This document shows, one piece after another, positions 59,858 to 64,000 of a DNA stretch of 64,000 nucleotides (position 1 is the stretch's first letter; each line of letters opens with the position of its first letter). Source of the DNA: CAVPPA01 sp963841325 (lineage in GTDB: Bacteria; Patescibacteriota; Saccharimonadia; Saccharimonadales; UBA4665); contig CAWJBZ010000004.1 of NCBI GenBank assembly GCA_963841325.1, forward strand, positions 67,435 to 131,434, written 5' to 3'. The translations under genes and the position numbers were made by a program. Under the pieces are notes generated by a model, which made no database searches, was not told the origin of the DNA, and saw nothing but the letters and a program-made list of their open reading frames with translations.

Positions 59858-61357
59858 ATGAACAAAATAGCTAAAGTACTACTACCAACCGGTTCTTTAA
59901 GAAGGCGGTTGGTTAAAAAAATATTAGTTTTATTTCACTTACGGTCCAATGTAATAGCTGGATACTATAATACGTGGGTTCATCAGCAAAGTGACTGCCC
60001 ACCTCTTCGGGATCAGTTGAGGGACATTTCGGGTGGACCATTGATATCTGTTATTATACCTGCCTATAATCCACCACCTGCCTACTTTGAAGAACTTATT
60101 TATTCCGTTATATCTCAAGCCTATCAAAACTGGGAATTGATTCTGATTAATGCCTCAAGCAAGCCTGAATCAAGAGCCACGATTAATGACTGTAAGCTCA
60201 AAGATGGGCGCATTAGAATATTTGAAACCGAGAATAAGGGCATTTCAGTAAATACAAATTATGGCATCAAGATGGCGAAGGGTGATTACGTTGCTTTTGT
60301 GGATCACGATGACCTGCTTGAACCGTTTGCTCTTTACGAGGTAGCCCTCACAATAATCGATTCTGGCGCTGAATTGATTTATACAGACGAGGATAAAATT
60401 TCCGATAACGGTGAAATATACTTTGATCCACACTTTAAGCCTGACTGGTCGCCAGATTTATTGACACACGTCAATTACATCAATCATTTAACTGTTATAA
60501 AGAAAAGTTTGATGCTTAAAGCCGGCTTACTTAATCCGGATAAGGATGGTGCTCAGGACTACGACCTCATGCTTCGGGTGACGGATTTGAGCCCTAAAAT
60601 TGCTCATGTACCTAAAGTTTTATATCATTGGCGCTCGACTCAAAACTCGACGGCCCAAGATTTTTCATCAAAGAAAAACATTACGGATGCTGGGCGGAAG
60701 TCACTGGAAGAACATTTCAAACGTCAGAGCCTGTCTGTCGAAGCCAAGCCTAAAAAGGATAGCCCGGGTTTTTATGAATTAAAGTTCCAACCCTATAAAA
60801 AGGTTAGCCTGATTATCACACCATTTGCATCAGACGCCCTTCTTAGGCTATACACTGTCATGCTTTTAGAGCGTACTTCACTCGATAATTTACAAGTTGA
60901 GATGGTTGTACCGACCGGTGGTATCAAGCCAAACTTTAAAGCAAAAAATCTAAAGATAACCTCTACTGACGTTGGCCAGGATTTTCTCGAGCAAGCCTTA
61001 GATTTAACTAATGATGCCTATGTCGTTATCATTAATCAGGTCGTGCTACCTTTGCAAAAAGATTGGCTAGAACGGCTTTGTGGCCCACTTTGCCAAAAAC
61101 ATGTTGGCTCAGTCGCTCCCCTAGTAATACGAAACTCGTCTATGATCGAAGACTGTGGCTTGGTCCGTGACACAACCGGTCAGCTCCATCCGCTCTTTAT
61201 GAATCGGCCATCTTTTCCTAATCAGACTTTCTTCGGTAATCCAGGTTGGGTGAGAGATGTCGATGCTTTAACTGGGTCGGTCATAGCGACATCAGCAAAG
61301 TTCTTGCACCAGTTTATCGAAACCAACAGAAAATTGACCATATCACCAGTTTATTGA
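59858..61357 (+). CDS. GT2 glycosyltransferase, large, main part (frameshifted)
   Basis: ATG 59858 begins MNKIAKVLLPTGSLRRRLVKK. The GT2 domain spans about residues 60-290: SVIIPAYNPPPAYFEELIYSV, FVDHDDLLEPFALYEV (DxD site), YTDEDKISDNG and QDYDLMLRV, the pattern of rhamnan/O-antigen type enzymes. A second, divergent glycosyltransferase-like half follows to about residue 490. The frame runs off near 61320 (FIETNRKLTIS) and continues in another frame. Confidence 0.85.
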   Translation: MNKIAKVLLPTGSLRRRLVKKILVLFHLRSNVIAGYYNTWVHQQSDCPPLRDQLRDISGGPLISVIIPAYNPPPAYFEELIYSVISQAYQNWELILINASSKPESRATINDCKLKDGRIRIFETENKGISVNTNYGIKMAKGDYVAFVDHDDLLEPFALYEVALTIIDSGAELIYTDEDKISDNGEIYFDPHFKPDWSPDLLTHVNYINHLTVIKKSLMLKAGLLNPDKDGAQDYDLMLRVTDLSPKIAHVPKVLYHWRSTQNSTAQDFSSKKNITDAGRKSLEEHFKRQSLSVEAKPKKDSPGFYELKFQPYKKVSLIITPFASDALLRLYTVMLLERTSLDNLQVEMVVPTGGIKPNFKAKNLKITSTDVGQDFLEQALDLTNDAYVVIINQVVLPLQKDWLERLCGPLCQKHVGSVAPLVIRNSSMIEDCGLVRDTTGQLHPLFMNRPSFPNQTFFGNPGWVRDVDALTGSVIATSAKFLHQFIETNRKLTISPVY

Positions 61358-61581
61358 GAACCTTTACGGAAGAAAGTGCCAAAGAAGGAAAATTCAATGT
61401 TATATATACAGAAGTAATAGTCGATAATTATGCCATCCGTCTTAAACCAGACTTACACCAGGCAACATTATTTAACCCCAATATCTTTCCAATTGGCAGC
61501 GACTATGAACTCTATACGCCCGAGGCTTCAGCCATTAACATTCTCACCATAATTGGCGAACAAGCGGAGAAGCAATTATGA
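61312..61581 (+). CDS. GT2 glycosyltransferase, C-terminal part (frameshifted)
   Basis: Encodes QQKIDHITSLLRTFTEESAKEGKFNVIYTEVIVDNYAIRLKPD and ends by overlapping the next gene as ATGA. It is the natural end of the 59858 gene; one base near 61320 parts them. No ribosome site supports separate translation. Confidence 0.75.
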   Translation, partial: VYRNQQKIDHITSLLRTFTEESAKEGKFNVIYTEVIVDNYAIRLKPDLHQATLFNPNIFPIGSDYELYTPEASAINILTIIGEQAEKQL

Positions 61582-62534
61582 GTGACAAACGAGTGCCACC
61601 ACTGAAGACGTTTAACAAGGGTGTAGCTTATATTATCGTCTCCTGGAATAACAAGGGCATACTAGAGGATTGTATTAAATCAATTCATGGACAAACCTAT
61701 GACGGCTTCAAAAGAATAATCTTAGTCGAGAATTCATCTAGCGACGACACGCTAGATTTCGTAGCAACAAACTTCCCGGATGTTGAGGTCCTTGCCCAAC
61801 CGAAGAATTACGGCTTTGCCCGCGGCAACAACATTGGTATAACGAAGGCACTCGAAGACAGTAACATAGAATATCTAGTGCTGCTTAACACTGACGCTCG
61901 GCTTGATACTAATTGGACCCATATTCTTACGGAGGCAGCTAAATTACATCCTCACGCTGCGACAATGCAGAGCGTAACCGTGGACTATTACGATCCGGGC
62001 ACAATTGACTCAACCCATATCTATATTTCAAAGTTTGGGCAGGGTACTCAAGGTTCATGGCGGCAACCATTGCCGTATGGCAATGATGTAGCGCCTCAAA
62101 AAGTTTTTGGCTGTAATGCCGCAGCCATGCTAATAACCAGGAGTTTCGTCGAGGCACAACCCTTTAAAGATTTCTTTGATGAGACCATGTTTATGTACCT
62201 AGAGGACGTAGATGTAGGAACTCGGGCTACGGTTATGGGCTGGGATAACTTCGTTGTTCCAGGTACTCGGGCACATCACATGGGTTCAGTAAGTTCAAGC
62301 AAAAAGGATCCAAGGTTCTCTTTATATATGACTTTCAGAAATAATACAGGGCTACTCATTAAAAACTTACCAGCAAAAACTCTTTGGCCGATTCTCTTTA
62401 GAATGTTAAAAGCCGACAGGGCTGCCATAAAACACTTAAAAAGAACCAATCGAAGCCAGGCCGTCCCAGCGGTTATAAAAGGTCGTATAGCCAGCATTTG
62501 GTATCATACCTATATTTTTATGGAAGCGTCATAA
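61578..62534 (+). CDS. GT2 family glycosyltransferase
   Basis: 318 residues: YIIVSWNNKGILEDCIKSIHG, LVENSSSDDTLDFV, LLNTDARLDTNW (metal site) and MFMYLEDVDVGTRATVMGW, the ED-x-D motif, as in rhamnosyltransferase-like GT2 enzymes. The basic, aromatic tail fits attachment to the membrane. Last gene of the plus-strand glycan run. A weak hairpin (62560-62574) follows. Confidence 0.88.
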   Translation: MSDKRVPPLKTFNKGVAYIIVSWNNKGILEDCIKSIHGQTYDGFKRIILVENSSSDDTLDFVATNFPDVEVLAQPKNYGFARGNNIGITKALEDSNIEYLVLLNTDARLDTNWTHILTEAAKLHPHAATMQSVTVDYYDPGTIDSTHIYISKFGQGTQGSWRQPLPYGNDVAPQKVFGCNAAAMLITRSFVEAQPFKDFFDETMFMYLEDVDVGTRATVMGWDNFVVPGTRAHHMGSVSSSKKDPRFSLYMTFRNNTGLLIKNLPAKTLWPILFRMLKADRAAIKHLKRTNRSQAVPAVIKGRIASIWYHTYIFMEAS

Positions 62535-62662
62535 ACTGAGTAAATATAGAGTTGTTGACCCAGATTACCTCTGGTATTTAATGCGTCACGGATATTAATT
62601 ACTCCATATACCGCCACTTGGCATACTTGCTATAAGAGACGGGCTGACAATGCTACAAGGCT

Positions 62663-64000
62663 CTAGCCCAGATGATCGTAAACCTGTGCTGATGGGATGC
62701 CATATATCTCACCGTTTTTTATTCCGTAGATTGTTGGGTTATTGGCAGATTTAATAGAATTGCTAATATTCACACCCGTTGGTAAGGTTGATAAGTAGGT
62801 ACTCCCTAGAGCAGTAGGAGTTGTGCCACTCTCCCAGGTCGAGATTAAAGAAGATGGTACTTGTTGTTTGACCCCACCATCAAGAACCCACAAATTATCA
62901 GAATCGTCAGTTGCTAAATAGCCTTGCCAGATGCCGACGGACATCGAATTGATGGTTGTTTGCGAAAGTTGGGCTTGACTTCCGCTAATGCCAAGATTTA
63001 TAGCCCCGTTCATGGTCGATATGCCGAACAAGGAACCGTTAGATATGGTATAGATTGTATTGGCAGAGGCGGATCCGGGTTGACCAATAACGAAACGGGT
63101 GAGGTAACTGCCATATTGAATAGCCTGATTATTGAGTAAATCTTGAGTCGGGCGCACAAGACCACTAGTCAAATCCCAAAGAAGAACCATTATACTGGTA
63201 CCGGCACAATGCAATGCTCCGCCATCAACCAGGCAAAAGTCTCCATCTGGGTCTTGGATATTTTGAGATAAGGTACCTATAACAAGGAAATTGGAAACGC
63301 TTGCGCTACTAAGAGGTAGTGGTGTTCCTAGACCCCAAGCACTGGAGATCGTGTTAGAAGGAACAGTATAGGCGTTCCCAGAATCTATTAAGTAGTTAGC
63401 TGAACCATTTGTTATGTAGTTCTGCATGACTGGGCCAGTCGGGAAATTACTCAATGCTCCACTCGTAAGGTTAGTCATTGGTGTATTTCCAGCTACAACA
63501 CTCAATGTAGTTGGATTACTAAACGGTAACTTATCTCCATTGTCCAAGAAATAAACTGCGGGGGAGGTACTCGATTTAACGAAGGCAGTAGCGGCTAGAG
63601 GTTCACTGGTCAAGATACTTTGGTAGGGGGCACTCAAAGTTATTGCTGTGCTGCTTGAGTTATAGGCCGAGGACAAGTTGGAAGGAATTGAATATAAGCC
63701 GTTGTTTATAACGTATGACTGATTATTAATTATGGCTATATTGCTGTCGACTATATTCCCCGATGGTATAAAGCTGACCAAATCACTTGAAATCATGGTT
63801 GTGTCATTTCCACCGGATCCCATCTGATAGGCATTATACGTTTGAGAATCTGTTATACCGCGCTCCGTACCTGCATCCAGCAAGTAAACAGTCGGGGAAT
63901 TATTGGCTTTTATCATATACTGCAATACACCACCACTGTAAAACGTGCTGTATAATCCTTGACCAATCGACGTTGGTGACCAACCGCTAGGTAACAAAGC
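62663..64000 (-). CDS. Surface repeat protein, beta-propeller-like (5' end beyond window)
   Basis: The frame is open to the right edge, so the N-terminus is missing. At least 445 residues of eight repeats of 53-61 residues, each with a V-Y-x-[LI]-[DNx]-x-G-x(4)-[IV] core (YLLDAGTERGI, YVINNGLYSI, YFLDNGDKLPF, YLIDSGNAYTV and so on). Eight short beta repeats suggest a beta-propeller, lectin-like or S-layer-type outer protein. Very rich in Ser, Thr, Asn and Gly; no catalytic motif seen. Confidence 0.65.
   Translation of the reverse strand, partial: ALLPSGWSPTSIGQGLYSTFYSGGVLQYMIKANNSPTVYLLDAGTERGITDSQTYNAYQMGSGGNDTTMISSDLVSFIPSGNIVDSNIAIINNQSYVINNGLYSIPSNLSSAYNSSSTAITLSAPYQSILTSEPLAATAFVKSSTSPAVYFLDNGDKLPFSNPTTLSVVAGNTPMTNLTSGALSNFPTGPVMQNYITNGSANYLIDSGNAYTVPSNTISSAWGLGTPLPLSSASVSNFLVIGTLSQNIQDPDGDFCLVDGGALHCAGTSIMVLLWDLTSGLVRPTQDLLNNQAIQYGSYLTRFVIGQPGSASANTIYTISNGSLFGISTMNGAINLGISGSQAQLSQTTINSMSVGIWQGYLATDDSDNLWVLDGGVKQQVPSSLISTWESGTTPTALGSTYLSTLPTGVNISNSIKSANNPTIYGIKNGEIYGIPSAQVYDHLG

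Overview
The window reads as part of a small, streamlined genome from the Patescibacteria (Candidate Phyla Radiation), most likely a Candidatus Saccharibacteria (TM7) relative. This is an inference from several things seen together: a short MurE-type ligase without the usual N-terminal domain, strings of TrbC/VirB2-like pilins carrying a GG-[LI]-RY-x-x-[ST]-[SQ]-G motif, a PrgI/VirB4 type IV secretion-like locus with built-in peptidoglycan hydrolases, and many CHAP, C39 and membrane proteins with no close named relative. The genetic code is standard, since UGA ends several conserved genes. The replication origin lies in the window: recF-dnaN-dnaA on the minus strand and rpmH-rnpA-yidC-jag on the plus strand face away from a DnaA-box region near 38.5-38.85 kb.

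Layout. 0-8.7 kb: the end of an amidinotransferase-like gene, a C39-like protease, murE, tsaD, valS (frameshifted), an XRE-HAD fusion with a clear operator, and HIT. 8.9-16.1 kb: four tRNA genes (Ser-CGA, Arg-GCG, Ser-UGA, Ser-GCU) between small membrane proteins, DedA, YihY, Hsp20 and an accessory patch (unknown gene, Fic, NADAR) next to tRNA-Arg. 16.8-18.2 kb: a multispanning GT-C-like protein. 18.4-34.7 kb: the type IV secretion-like locus, with five pilin-like genes on minus and, on plus, a VirB6-like channel, PrgI, a VirB4 in two separate genes, a giant single-pass protein, a lysozyme plus Cys/His hydrolase, and accessory envelope proteins. 34.7-41 kb: the origin and housekeeping block. 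41-42.1 kb: a RICIN-CHAP hydrolase.

42.1-62.5 kb is a surface-glycan region: a flippase-like protein, GT-C and GT2/GT4 glycosyltransferases, an O-antigen type ABC exporter, a DegT aminotransferase and a DegT-like protein, WbqC, methyltransferases and an ATP-grasp-HAD fusion. An AbiE-type toxin-antitoxin pair sits in this region inside a 173-bp direct duplication of a glycosyltransferase 3' end. The right edge holds a truncated surface protein with eight repeats of about 55 residues.

Together the genes suggest an epibiont-like lifestyle: pili or conjugation-like machinery, wall-cutting enzymes able to act on its own wall or a host's, and a complex glycan coat. About a dozen single-base frameshifts break conserved genes, most of them between 48.7 and 61.4 kb. 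Their pattern (both halves conserved, few nonsense changes) fits indel errors in the assembly at least as well as real decay, so broken genes are described as fragments of one ancestral product.
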